Below are positions 17,362 through 26,127 of a stretch of 64,000 nt of DNA, piece after piece. Origin of the DNA: Synergistaceae bacterium (GTDB lineage: Bacteria > Synergistota > Synergistia > Synergistales > Aminobacteriaceae); NCBI GenBank assembly GCA_017451025.1, contig JAFSSM010000015.1:62001-126000 (forward strand), read 5' to 3'. The notes beneath the pieces were generated by a model. That model made no database searches, had not been told where the DNA came from, and worked only from the letters and a program-made list of their open reading frames with translations. The position numbers and the translations under genes were made by a program. Each line of letters opens with the position of its first letter. Position 1 is the first letter of the stretch.

Positions 17362-18969
17362 CTAACGTCTGCGCGGCCTCTTCTCATCATCAGGATACAG
17401 CCCAAATTTCGACAGCCCGGCGATTCCCTGTTCAAGCCTCGACACCGCAAGAGGCATAAGCTCGACGATTACGTGATTATCCCTGAGCCTGATTGCACCG
17501 ACTTCACTGCGTTCGACCTTGAGGGCCTTGCACATTGCGTTCAACACATGACCGACATCCTGTGCCTGAGAACTCCTGAAGTGCCGGAATGCTCCCTTAG
17601 GTCTGCCTTCCTTCTTCTGCCTGGCCGGAACTCGCGGCGAAGGCTTCCTGTTGCGCTTGGCCTGTTCGCGTTCAAGTTCCTTATCGAGAGCATAACCCTT
17701 GTTGCGTGCACTCAGAACTGCAAGTAACTTTGCGATTATGACTTTAGGTTCAGCTCTGGTTACGAGGTCATTAGCCCACTTCACACACTCGCCGTAAAAT
17801 TCATCGATTGGTGCCGCAAAAATATCCTGCTCGGCGGCATCACGCCACGCACTCCGAATTTCCTCGATGTTCGGAATGTCCCGCCACTCAGTGCGAATTT
17901 CCGTACCCCTCAGCATCTCCCTGAACCTTCCGACTTCCGGCGGCGACAACAGCACCAGATTCACGCCCTCATGCCCCGCTCTGCCAGTACGTCCGCTCCT
18001 GTGTATGAATGTCTCCCTGTCGTCAGGAAGGCCGAGCTGAATCACGTGGCTGACTCCCTCAATGTCCAAGCCTCTGGCCGCAACGTTCGTAGCCACCAGG
18101 CACGGGACAGACCCTGACTTGAACGACGCGAGTGCAGCGTTGCGTTCTTCCTGAGTCATGTCGCCCTGCAGTGCCGAAGCCCTGAAGCCGTGATCCTGCA
18201 GCCTCTGCGCAATCTCGATCGACTCCATTTTTGTGTGGCAGAACACGAGCGAGCGTGAAGGGTGCTCCCACAGCAATATATCTACCAGCCCCTCGAACCT
18301 CTTGCGCGACGGAATCTGATACACTCTGTGCAAAATGTCCTCATGCTGTGAGCCTTCTTCGTCTACCGAGACAGTCAGCGGTTCATGAAGATATTTTTGT
18401 GCAAGCGTCCTGACTTCTAGCGGCATAGTTGCGGAGAACAGCCAGCGTCTTCCTTCAGGAACCGCATCAAGAATCGCCTCCAGCTCCTCGCGGAAACCCA
18501 TATCGAGCATCAAGTCCCCTTCGTCAAGCACCACTGTCTTTATCTCGTCAGTCCTGAGTGAGCCGCGCTGTATGTGGTCGCGAACACGTCCGGGAGTTCC
18601 GGCGATGATTGCCGCTCCGCGCGAAAGAGCCTTAAGCTGAGGGACTATCTCCATTCCGCCGACAAGTGAGGCACACGAAATTTTCAGGAAACCTCCGAGA
18701 AATTCTGCCTCGCTGGCTGTCTGCTGGGCAAGTTCACGCGTGGGAGCTAGCACCAGAATTTTCGGTGAACGTTCACCGATTGCGAGTTCCTGCATAAGAG
18801 GGAGAAGGAAGGCTAAAGTTTTGCCCGAGCCTGTCTTTGCGCGGACGATCAGGTCATTGTTCCAGTCCTCAGAGAGTACGCGGTCCTGAACATCCATCGG
18901 CGAAGAGAAGCCGTGTTCATTCAGGGCAGAGAGCAATTCTTTTCTGAGGCCGTAATTACTAAAATCCAA
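17362..18969 (-). CDS. DEAD-box-family RNA helicase with DbpA-type RNA-binding C-terminus (DEGD variant)
   Basis: 535 residues from TTG 18969; an upstream TTG (18987) precedes the SD (TTGGAGGAA) and is rejected. Motifs in order: Q-motif region, AKTGSGKT (44-51), PTRELAQQ, TPGRVRDH, then DEGD near residue 149 where DEAD is normal, SATMP, RGLDIEGVSHVIQ and HRSGRTGRAG. The C-terminus (about 465-525) matches the DbpA RNA-binding domain (DVGHVLNAMCKALKVERSEV). DbpA relatives remodel 23S rRNA helix 92 in ribosome assembly. The third DEAD residue, Ala, is Gly; the catalytic Asp/Glu are kept, so activity is likely. Confidence 0.9.
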   Translation of the reverse strand: MDFSNYGLRKELLSALNEHGFSSPMDVQDRVLSEDWNNDLIVRAKTGSGKTLAFLLPLMQELAIGERSPKILVLAPTRELAQQTASEAEFLGGFLKISCASLVGGMEIVPQLKALSRGAAIIAGTPGRVRDHIQRGSLRTDEIKTVVLDEGDLMLDMGFREELEAILDAVPEGRRWLFSATMPLEVRTLAQKYLHEPLTVSVDEEGSQHEDILHRVYQIPSRKRFEGLVDILLWEHPSRSLVFCHTKMESIEIAQRLQDHGFRASALQGDMTQEERNAALASFKSGSVPCLVATNVAARGLDIEGVSHVIQLGLPDDRETFIHRSGRTGRAGHEGVNLVLLSPPEVGRFREMLRGTEIRTEWRDIPNIEEIRSAWRDAAEQDIFAAPIDEFYGECVKWANDLVTRAEPKVIIAKLLAVLSARNKGYALDKELEREQAKRNRKPSPRVPARQKKEGRPKGAFRHFRSSQAQDVGHVLNAMCKALKVERSEVGAIRLRDNHVIVELMPLAVSRLEQGIAGLSKFGLYPDDEKRPRRR

Positions 18970-19076
18970 GATATATGATTCCTCCAAAACATTTTTGTGT
19001 ATTATCGCACAACAGCACGATTACTCGGAGTAAACCACATCAATATTTTTCCGTATTACACACACGGACAACAAAA

Positions 19077-19104
19077 ACTCCCTGCAACTTTCACAGGGAG
19101 TGCA
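19077..19104 (-). terminator. Rho-independent terminator of the dicarboxylate-type transporter
   Basis: On the minus strand ACTCCCTG and CAGGGAGT enclose a 9-nt loop and are followed by TTTTTG. It lies just past the transporter stop at 19122. Confidence 0.85.
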
Positions 19105-19121
19105 AACTTTCAGCAAAAAAG

Positions 19122-20339
19122 TTAATCCTTGAACGTTCCCTCAGTTCTCGAGACTATCACAGCACTTGCCGCATCACCAACAATGTTAGGAATAACACGG
19201 CCCATGTTCAGAATACGGTCAATCCCTGCGAGAAGCCCTATCGCCTCCATCGGAAGGTTTACGGAAGAGAGCACTATCGTCAGCATAACCAGCCCTGAGC
19301 CAGGAATACCCGCAGTACCTATTGATGCGAGGGTAGCCGTCAGCATGATCATAACCTGCTGTGTGAACCCTAACTCTATCCCGAAAATCTGCGCCGTGAA
19401 CACTACCGCAACTGCCTCGTAAATCGCCGTACCGTTCATGTTCATAACTGCTCCGAAGGGAATAACGAAGTTCGCAGTCTCGTCGTCAACGCCAAGCCTC
19501 TTTGTGCACTCAAGGTTAAGCGGTATCGTAGCGACGCTTGAGCAAGTTGCAAACACAAACGCCATCGCTTCCTTCATTGTCCGCAAAAACTTGAAGGGAT
19601 TCACGCGGCCGATTACCCCGACCATGATTCCGGCCTGCACAATTATCACGTAGATTGCTCCGGCGATGTACATTGCCGCAATCGCCTTGATGTAGGGAAT
19701 GAGAATCTCCGGGCCGTTGCTCCCAACGACATTAGCCATCAGTCCAAACACTCCGTAGGGCGTGAACTCAAGCACTATGTTGGTAATTTCCTTCATTGCC
19801 TCCTGGCCTGCCCTGAAAATATCGAGCAAAGGCTTCACAGGTTCACCCAGCTTCATTAACGCAAAGCCCAGTATCAGCGCGAAGAAAATTATCTGCAGCA
19901 AGTTCTGCTTCGAGAGTGCCTCAAACGGATTGTTCGGAATAATGTTGATGAGTGTATCCAGCATTGAGACTTCCTTTGCGGAAGAAACTGCCTGCGTCGT
20001 CTGCTGAATAGTTACGCCAGTCCCTACACCGATAATGTTTGACGTAACGAGGCCAAGTACGATTGCTATTGCCGTCGAGAGCAGGAAGCACACAACCGTC
20101 TTCACGCCCATTCTGCCGAGCTTCTTTCCGTCGCCAACATCAGCCGCCGCACAAACCAGCAGGCATAGCACCAGCGGAGCAACTACCATTGTGAGAAGTC
20201 TGGTGAGTATCGTACCCAGAGGGTTAAGGGCTTTTGCGCCAGGCCCCCAGATTAATCCGACTGCTATTCCCAAAACAAACCCGATCATTATACGGGTGAA
20301 AAGGCTCCAATTTCTCCACGGCTTGAATATATATCCCAT
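19122..20339 (-). CDS. Dicarboxylate/amino acid:cation symporter (DAACS family)
   Basis: 405 residues from ATG 20339, with AAAGGAGG at proper spacing. Multiple hydrophobic segments, a Ser-rich hairpin (CSSVATIPLNLE), NMNGTAIYE and the second hairpin (ASIGTAGIPGSGLVML) mark the GltP/SstT/DctA fold. It takes up dicarboxylates or amino acids with Na+ or H+. It follows two genes for a UxaA/SuyAB-type lyase on the same strand, so its likely cargo is that lyase's hydroxy- or sulfo-acid substrate. A terminator follows. Confidence 0.9.
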   Translation of the reverse strand: MGYIFKPWRNWSLFTRIMIGFVLGIAVGLIWGPGAKALNPLGTILTRLLTMVVAPLVLCLLVCAAADVGDGKKLGRMGVKTVVCFLLSTAIAIVLGLVTSNIIGVGTGVTIQQTTQAVSSAKEVSMLDTLINIIPNNPFEALSKQNLLQIIFFALILGFALMKLGEPVKPLLDIFRAGQEAMKEITNIVLEFTPYGVFGLMANVVGSNGPEILIPYIKAIAAMYIAGAIYVIIVQAGIMVGVIGRVNPFKFLRTMKEAMAFVFATCSSVATIPLNLECTKRLGVDDETANFVIPFGAVMNMNGTAIYEAVAVVFTAQIFGIELGFTQQVMIMLTATLASIGTAGIPGSGLVMLTIVLSSVNLPMEAIGLLAGIDRILNMGRVIPNIVGDAASAVIVSRTEGTFKD

Positions 20340-20355
20340 AATGATTAGTCCTCCT

Positions 20356-21516
20356 TTACACAAACCTGCAAACGTGATCTACTGCTATATCGCTGAAACC
20401 ATATGCCTCTGCCTTAGTGAGTCTGCCGTTGCACACGTCGTGAATTACGTCGACAAGCTCACGCCCCATCTCCTTATACGTCTTCTCGCCGCTGATTATT
20501 GCGCTGAGGTCCACGTCCATGTTGTCGTCCATCATCTGGTACGTCCTCGCGTTCGCCGTAACTTTCAGCACCGGAACAATTGCGTTGCCTGTGGGAGTGC
20601 CGCGTCCTGTCGTGAAGATTATTGCGTTGCACCCGCCGGCTACCATTGAGGTGATTGATGAGATGTCGAACCCTGCAGTGTCCATCACAACAGCCCCGCG
20701 CTTTGTGGGACGTGCCGCCTGTTCAAGAACTTCAACGATTGGCCTTGTTCCTCCCTTGCGGATACAGCCGAGACTCTTTTCGTCGAGCGTCGAGAGTCCT
20801 CCCGCCTTGTTGCCGGGTGTGGGCTGACCTGCACGGCAGTCCTGACCCGCCGCAAGAAGATGCGCCTCGTAATCCTTGCACACCTGGATAATCTGATTGT
20901 GAATTTCTGGGGTCGCCGCCCTCTTCGCGAGTACATGTTCGCCGCCAATCCACTCGATGGACTCGCTCATCATCGTTGACGCTCCCATGTCCACGAGAAG
21001 ATCGCTCAACTCACCCACAGCAGGGTTGCTCGCAATTCCTGATGTTGCGTCGCTGCCTCCGCACTCAATCCCCAGCAATAACTCCGAGATGTCGCACAGT
21101 TCCTTCTGCTGAAGTCCTGCCTGAGCTGCCATTTCGCGGGCCGCACGTACAGCCTTCTCGATGGTCTTGAGCGTTCCGCCTTCCTCCTGAATCCCGAACG
21201 ACACAACGGGCTTCGAGGTCATGGCCTGAATCTTCTCGCGCAAGGGTTTGTGTCCGACGGTCTCACAGCCCAAGCCGATAATCACCACGCCATAAACATT
21301 GGGGTTGCACGCAAAGCCGGTGAGTACTTTCTGGCTCATGTCGGTGTTCGCCTGAACGTCCGAGCACCCCGTGTTGAACACAATGTTGACCGCTCCGCGA
21401 ACCTGGCTTGCGACGATCCTTGCACTCTCGCTTCCGCATACGCACGTCGGGAGAATCAGGACGTGATTGCGGATTCCTGCTCTGCCCTCGCTGCGCTTAT
21501 ATCCCCAGAACTGCAT
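20356..21516 (-). CDS. UxaA/SuyB-family lyase, large subunit
   Basis: 386 residues, matching the C-terminal catalytic part of altronate/galactarate dehydratases and the large subunit of (2R)-sulfolactate sulfo-lyase. Seen: GYKRSEGRAGIRNHVLILPT at the N-terminus, GCSDVQANTD, IECGGSDATSGIASNPAVGE and TTGRGTPTGNAIVPVLKVT. These enzymes remove water or sulfite from hydroxy acids in an Fe-dependent way. The ATG overlaps the small-subunit stop (TAATG). Sulfolactate, altronate and galactarate cannot be told apart by eye; the split form with a dicarboxylate-type transporter slightly favours a C3-C4 acid. Confidence 0.82.
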   Translation of the reverse strand: MQFWGYKRSEGRAGIRNHVLILPTCVCGSESARIVASQVRGAVNIVFNTGCSDVQANTDMSQKVLTGFACNPNVYGVVIIGLGCETVGHKPLREKIQAMTSKPVVSFGIQEEGGTLKTIEKAVRAAREMAAQAGLQQKELCDISELLLGIECGGSDATSGIASNPAVGELSDLLVDMGASTMMSESIEWIGGEHVLAKRAATPEIHNQIIQVCKDYEAHLLAAGQDCRAGQPTPGNKAGGLSTLDEKSLGCIRKGGTRPIVEVLEQAARPTKRGAVVMDTAGFDISSITSMVAGGCNAIIFTTGRGTPTGNAIVPVLKVTANARTYQMMDDNMDVDLSAIISGEKTYKEMGRELVDVIHDVCNGRLTKAEAYGFSDIAVDHVCRFV

Positions 21517-21830
21517 TAGCCTCTACCTCCCACATCAACAAATTCACTGTCATAATCTCTCGGTACACTGCGCATGTTCTTGTCCCAAAGCCAATGACCC
21601 TTCTTCACTGCCTCAGTTGTCCGGCCAAGTGATTCACCGTACTTGATGACTTCGTCGTCCTGCGCAAAATCCTTCAGGGCTATTTTGTGGCAGTAAGGAA
21701 TGTTCTCCTCAGCCTTGAGGCTCAGGATTTCGTCTACCTTCCTGTAGCACACATCTGCACCCGCCGGAACATCAGCAACGCAAGTTACTACGTTGTCAAT
21801 GTCATCGATAAGGAGCGCGTTAATCTTCAT
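21516..21830 (-). CDS. UxaA/SuyA-family lyase, small subunit (SAF domain)
   Basis: 104 residues. The SAF domain is recognised from CHKIALKDFAQDDEVIKYGE and the following SLGRTTEAV. It corresponds to the N-terminal domain of one-piece UxaA enzymes, or SuyA in split enzymes. It starts at ATG 21830 and is coupled to the large subunit. The 112-bp region between it and the divergent LysR gene should hold both promoters and the LysR binding site. Confidence 0.82.
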   Translation of the reverse strand: MKINALLIDDIDNVVTCVADVPAGADVCYRKVDEILSLKAEENIPYCHKIALKDFAQDDEVIKYGESLGRTTEAVKKGHWLWDKNMRSVPRDYDSEFVDVGGRG

Positions 21831-21942
21831 GAACTGACCCCCTCAAAAATTGTCTGGTTTCTTGTGGAATGCAGTTATGTTAATATAGCCGCGTCATAAA
21901 TTCCAATTATCATTAATTATGTGCAGATAAGGGAGGCTTATA

Positions 21943-22884
21943 ATGCAGCAGGAGCTTGAATACATCTACGCAATCTACAAGGCCGGAAGTTTCTCGAAGG
22001 CGGCGGAGAAGCTCTACATAACACAGCCAGCTTTGAGCATGTCCGTCAAGAAAATTGAAGCCTCAATCGGTATGGCACTCTTTGACCGTTCGACGAGGCC
22101 GGTAATGCTCACTGAGGCGGGCAGAATTTACGTTGAGTCGATCGAGAAGATGCTTGCGCTTGAAGAGGACATGACGAGCAGGATTCACGACATCCACGAG
22201 CTGAAGACAGGAAGCCTGTGTATCGGAGGCTCCCACTACATCAACGCATATATTCTGCCGGAAGCAATGACCAGATTCAGCGCAAAGTACCCTGGCGTGG
22301 AGCTTGAACTTGTCGAAGCAAGCTCGGCGGAACTTGCGGAAATGCTCGGCGAACGCCTGATAGATTTAACCTTTTCGTGCAGGGACGACATTATTGCGAA
22401 GTTTGAGCACTATCCGGCATTCATGGATCACGTTCTGCTTGCCGTTTCGTCAATGAGGGAGGCACTGCCATGTGCATTAACCGCTGATGATGTCAGGGCA
22501 GGGAAACATCTTCTGCCGGAGTGCCCTGCGATTTCTGCGGAGGCGATGAGCGGGCTGGAATATATTATCCTGTCGGAGGGTAATAACCTTCATGACCGTG
22601 CACTGCAGATTTTTGCTGAGGCGGGAATCACTCCGCGAACAAAGCTAGAGATTTCACAGCTGGCAACGTCATATCACTTGGCCCGCGCGGATTTTGGTGC
22701 GGCGTTCATCAGCGATAGAATGATTGAGGAAGGAGAGGAAGGGTTGAGGTTCTACAAGGTTGATTCGGCGGCGGCGGAAAGAAAGTTTTACGCGGTACTG
22801 CCCGGACGTGAATACACACCGAAAGCTGTCCGGGCATTTATCATAACGCACAGGAATACTTACATTTTTAGAAGTGGAAGATGA
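21943..22884 (+). CDS. LysR-family transcriptional regulator
   Basis: 313 residues. The N-terminal winged helix-turn-helix (SFSKAAEKLYITQPALSMSV) and the effector-binding domain from about residue 90 (GSLCIGGSHYINAYILPEAM) are typical. The ATG has GGGAGG upstream. It is divergent from the lyase-transporter operon (20-22 kb), so it probably senses that pathway's substrate and activates the operon. The TnpB gene begins 3 bp after its stop; the insertion may have touched the last codons. Confidence 0.9.
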   Translation: MQQELEYIYAIYKAGSFSKAAEKLYITQPALSMSVKKIEASIGMALFDRSTRPVMLTEAGRIYVESIEKMLALEEDMTSRIHDIHELKTGSLCIGGSHYINAYILPEAMTRFSAKYPGVELELVEASSAELAEMLGERLIDLTFSCRDDIIAKFEHYPAFMDHVLLAVSSMREALPCALTADDVRAGKHLLPECPAISAEAMSGLEYIILSEGNNLHDRALQIFAEAGITPRTKLEISQLATSYHLARADFGAAFISDRMIEEGEEGLRFYKVDSAAAERKFYAVLPGREYTPKAVRAFIITHRNTYIFRSGR

Positions 22885-22887
22885 ATT

Positions 22888-24150
22888 GTGCTAATAGAGT
22901 ATAATTTTCCCATGACTGAAAACGAGAGATTAGCCAAAAACAATAGAATACGTGAGCAAGGCAGACTTACCAGACAGAAGCGCAAGGGTCAGATATGCCG
23001 AGTGTACCGTGTGAAAATAGATGTCTCTCATCTCAGCCGTCAACAATTACTTCACCTGAAAATGCTTTTTGTTGAAGCTAAGTGGCTATATAACGACGCA
23101 TTAACCTTCATGCGAGACCACGACATTAACGAATACGACACCAGGACATTGACAGTTCACAGCTTGGACAAAGACCATCAGCCAGTAACACATGATCTGC
23201 AATATCTTAGCTCGCAGATGAGGCAGTCAGTAATTCAGGACATAAAACATAATATGAAGTCTCTAGCCTCGCGAAGGGAAGAGGACCGAAAGACTGGCAG
23301 TCTGAAATACAAGTCCGAATATGTGTCGATAAATCTTCAGCAGACAGGAGTAACGTACAAATTCTATGACGCGAAGCATATTCGGATACAAGGCTTCAAG
23401 GAATGTATAAGGATTAAGAGTACAAAACAATTCTGGAATATACCTGACCTAGAATTTGCGAATGCGAAGCTGTTGAACCTGCCGGACGGTTACTATATAG
23501 CAATCACGACATATCGGAATAGGAGAGGTGAAGAGAGGGAATATAAGCCGGAAATCGGTATAGATATGGGCATCAAGACCACAATAACAGTATCAGACGG
23601 CAGAAAGATAAATGTATTTGTTGAAGAAAGTGAACGCCTTAAGAAATGCCAGAGATTGATAGCCAGGCGCAAGAAGGGTTCAAGCAACAGGTACAAGGCC
23701 GTAAAGCTGTTGAGAAGGGAATATCAGAAGCTAGGCAGCAGGAAGCGTGATGCCGCGAACAAAATCGTGCATGAACTTCTGAAACATGAACGTGTATACA
23801 TGCAGGACGAAAATATCTCCGGCTGGCATAAAGGACTGTTCGGAAAGACAGTGCAGCACTCAGTGTTAGGACTGGTGAAGATGAAGCTGATGAGGAATGA
23901 GCGGGTAACAGTTCTGCCGAAGTCAGCACCGACGACGAAATATTGTCCTGAATGCGGGAGTCTGAAGAAAGATATAACCCTGTCTGACAGAGTGTATGAA
24001 TGCACATGCGGGTATCAAGAAGACCGTGATATGCACGCAGCCCGTAATATGATATTGCTGTCCAAGAAAAATACCTGCGGGACGCAGGGAATTAACGCCT
24101 TTGGAGAGGACGTAAGACGCTGGCAGACCATCGCGGTGCAGCCTCGATGA
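22888..24150 (+). CDS. tnpB: TnpB, IS200/IS605-family RNA-guided nuclease
   Basis: About 412-420 residues; GTG 22888 follows GGAAGA, and ATG 22912 is an alternative. The RuvC-like catalytic set is complete: Asp in GIDMGIKTT near 226, Glu in VYMQDENISGW near 308 and Asp in DRDMHAARN near 381. A zinc ribbon CPECG...CTCG lies between. TnpB proteins are programmable DNA nucleases guided by a transposon-end RNA and are ancestral to Cas12. No tnpA lies next to it, so it relies on a transposase in trans or is stranded. A typical IS605 right-end hairpin follows the stop. Confidence 0.92.
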   Translation: MLIEYNFPMTENERLAKNNRIREQGRLTRQKRKGQICRVYRVKIDVSHLSRQQLLHLKMLFVEAKWLYNDALTFMRDHDINEYDTRTLTVHSLDKDHQPVTHDLQYLSSQMRQSVIQDIKHNMKSLASRREEDRKTGSLKYKSEYVSINLQQTGVTYKFYDAKHIRIQGFKECIRIKSTKQFWNIPDLEFANAKLLNLPDGYYIAITTYRNRRGEEREYKPEIGIDMGIKTTITVSDGRKINVFVEESERLKKCQRLIARRKKGSSNRYKAVKLLRREYQKLGSRKRDAANKIVHELLKHERVYMQDENISGWHKGLFGKTVQHSVLGLVKMKLMRNERVTVLPKSAPTTKYCPECGSLKKDITLSDRVYECTCGYQEDRDMHAARNMILLSKKNTCGTQGINAFGEDVRRWQTIAVQPR

Positions 24151-24189
24151 ATTAGGAAGCTCCCGCTTCTATAAGCGTGGGTAGTTCAC
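24151..24189 (+). ncRNA. 3' end of the TnpB guide RNA scaffold (reRNA/omegaRNA) and IS right end
   Basis: Right after the tnpB stop, a hairpin (CCCGCTT, loop CTAT, AAGCGTGGG) is followed by TAGTTCAC, the common end of IS605-type tnpB elements. The guide would be the next 16-20 bases, from 24190, and includes the TATAAT at 24195-24200. The RNA's 5' part is expected to overlap the tnpB 3' coding end. Confidence 0.55.
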
Positions 24190-24230
24190 ACATGTATAAT
24201 TACGCTAGAAATTCTCGAAGGGAGCAAATC

Positions 24231-25421
24231 ATGACAACAACATTCAAACCTGAATCACAGTACAAGGCTTTCATCATTTCGCTTGTAACGTTCGGGCTTG
24301 CTTACGGCCTCTATAAAGCAATAATCGACAATTACCTTGCTGAAATAGTCAGCATGACCCAGTTCGACAGAGGAGTCTCCGAATTTTTCCGTGAACTGCC
24401 CGGCTTTATGCTGGTGTTCGTTCTTGCGGTGCTCTACGAGTTCTCGGCGGAAAAGATATTCAAGGCCGGTGCTCTGGTCATGCTCGCAGGTATGCTCATG
24501 CAGACTCTGGTTCCGGCAAATCGTATCTGGGTAACTGCGGCAGTGTTCGTGTACTCGCTCGGTGAACATATGCAGTTCGGAATGCGCAGCACTTTGGCTC
24601 TGGAGTATTCGCGGGAGGGACGCGGCGGAGTAGCTCTGGGCTTCCAGAACTCGGCGTACCAGTTCGGGACTCTTGCGGGATATATTCTTGTTGCGCTGGT
24701 GTTCTGGGTTATGGGCAGAAGGAGCGACCTCTACAGGCCGGTGTTCGCTGTGTCCTCAGCAATAATTGTTGCGGGTATGCTAATCTCGCTTAAGCTCAAG
24801 GGACAAAGCAGACCGGATCATCACATCAGCAGGTTTTACTTCAGGAGAAAATACTTCAAGTTCTACATGCTGGAAGTGTTTTACGGAGCACGCAAGCAGA
24901 TATTCTTCACGTTCGGGCCGTATCTGCTGGTGCTGTTCTACGGTGCTGGAGCAATGGCGATAAGCATACTCTTCGCGGTCTCTGCAATTGCCTGCTTCGT
25001 GTGTTCGCCGCTCGTCGGAAAGATAATAGACCGTTTCGGCTACAAGATAGTTATGGTCATGGACACGCTTATACTCGTAATTGTGTGCTTCTTCTACGGA
25101 TTCGCTCATCACATCTTCTCGATGCAGACCGCCTTCATCGTGTGCTGTGTGAACTACGTCCTCGATGCCGTAATCTCCCTCGCGTCGATGGCCTCTAATG
25201 TCTACGTTCAGGACTTGTCTGATACTCCCGAAGAAGTGAAGGCGACAATCTCTACCGGAGTCTCCGTGAATCACCTGATAACGATTCTGATTGCGTTATT
25301 CGGCGGGTGGATCTGGCAGATTATGGGGATTGAGACTCTGTTTATGCTGTCGGCTATATTCGGATTGTGCAACAGTGCTTACGCGGCGAGCATAAAGATT
25401 CCTGACAAACGCAGGGCATGA
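24231..25421 (+). CDS. Major facilitator superfamily transporter
   Basis: 396 residues from ATG 24231 (GAAGGGAGC upstream); an earlier in-frame ATG at 24177 lies in the IS end and has no SD. About twelve hydrophobic segments with a charged central loop (near residue 195) give the MFS layout. The cargo cannot be deduced. Its promoter appears to lie at 24195-24200 (TATAAT), immediately next to the IS end, so the insertion may have replaced upstream control. An A6/hairpin element follows. Confidence 0.85.
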   Translation: MTTTFKPESQYKAFIISLVTFGLAYGLYKAIIDNYLAEIVSMTQFDRGVSEFFRELPGFMLVFVLAVLYEFSAEKIFKAGALVMLAGMLMQTLVPANRIWVTAAVFVYSLGEHMQFGMRSTLALEYSREGRGGVALGFQNSAYQFGTLAGYILVALVFWVMGRRSDLYRPVFAVSSAIIVAGMLISLKLKGQSRPDHHISRFYFRRKYFKFYMLEVFYGARKQIFFTFGPYLLVLFYGAGAMAISILFAVSAIACFVCSPLVGKIIDRFGYKIVMVMDTLILVIVCFFYGFAHHIFSMQTAFIVCCVNYVLDAVISLASMASNVYVQDLSDTPEEVKATISTGVSVNHLITILIALFGGWIWQIMGIETLFMLSAIFGLCNSAYAASIKIPDKRRA

Positions 25422-25426
25422 AAAAA

Positions 25427-25443
25427 GGGGGAACTTTTCCCCC
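25427..25443 (-). terminator. Terminator between MFS gene and convergent secreted-protein gene
   Basis: GGGGGAA and TTCCCCC form a tight hairpin. On the minus strand it is followed by TTTTTT, making it a strong terminator for the gene at 25455-26018; it may also stop the MFS transcript. Confidence 0.85.
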
Positions 25444-25454
25444 TTGAATAATGA

Positions 25455-26018
25455 CTATCTGCGCACTGGCCTTTTATTGTCCCACGTCGGACGCTGAGGA
25501 GCCTTGTACGGCGGAGGTGCAGTCCTTCCGCTGGGTGCAGGTCTTGGAGGTTCGGGCTGATACACAGGCGAGGCGTTGTTACGGTGGCGGTGTCCAACGT
25601 TGTTATGAATCACCATCCCCAGAACTACACCCAGAACCCCGGCAGCCAGATATTTCCCGGTATTGTCGTCCTTCTTGATCTCCGTCTTCGGCTCTTCCTG
25701 CTTAACTGGTGCAGGTGTCTTCGCTGTAGTTGTCGAAGCATTTCCTGATGCCGCCGCGATAAGTGCCTGCCTCTGCTCCGCAGTAACTGCGTCGGGAGCT
25801 TCTGATGTCAGTTTCAGCACAGCATTCTTGCACGCATTGTCCATTTCCCCGCCGTAGACTAACCAGCTCGTACACGCCTGGCGTTCATCAGGTGCCAGCT
25901 TTGTGAATGCTTCTGTCCCAGAATACGCAATCATTCCTTCGCGGGCCGGAGTGTCAGCAAAAGCCGGACAAGCCGCCAGAACTGCAAGCACACCCAGCAA
26001 AATTATAACTTTCTTCAT
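25455..26018 (-). CDS. Secreted/periplasmic protein with TM segment and Pro/Arg-rich tail, function unknown
   Basis: 187 residues. A signal peptide (MKKVIILLGVLAVLAACPAFA) is followed by a small domain with two Cys (QACTSWLVYGGEMDNACK, about residues 48-65). A Thr/Ala/Lys linker, a hydrophobic segment (YLAAGVLGVVLGMVI) and a His/Pro/Arg-rich tail follow. No family is recognised. The two Cys could form a disulfide. It could be a periplasmic domain tethered to the inner membrane with a basic tail. Confidence 0.7.
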   Translation of the reverse strand: MKKVIILLGVLAVLAACPAFADTPAREGMIAYSGTEAFTKLAPDERQACTSWLVYGGEMDNACKNAVLKLTSEAPDAVTAEQRQALIAAASGNASTTTAKTPAPVKQEEPKTEIKKDDNTGKYLAAGVLGVVLGMVIHNNVGHRHRNNASPVYQPEPPRPAPSGRTAPPPYKAPQRPTWDNKRPVRR

Positions 26019-26127
26019 GATTCATCACGCCTTTCGTAATGCTAAGAATACTACACACATATATAGATTCTGTGAAGTATAATAGCCTCAATTCCAGACA
26101 ACAATTTTTGTACAAGGGGGTATTACT

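Noticed and set aside
22888-24150. TnpB gene as a nuclease-dead TldR-type repressor
   Set aside because: All three RuvC acidic residues and the zinc ribbon are present, so it is expected to cut.
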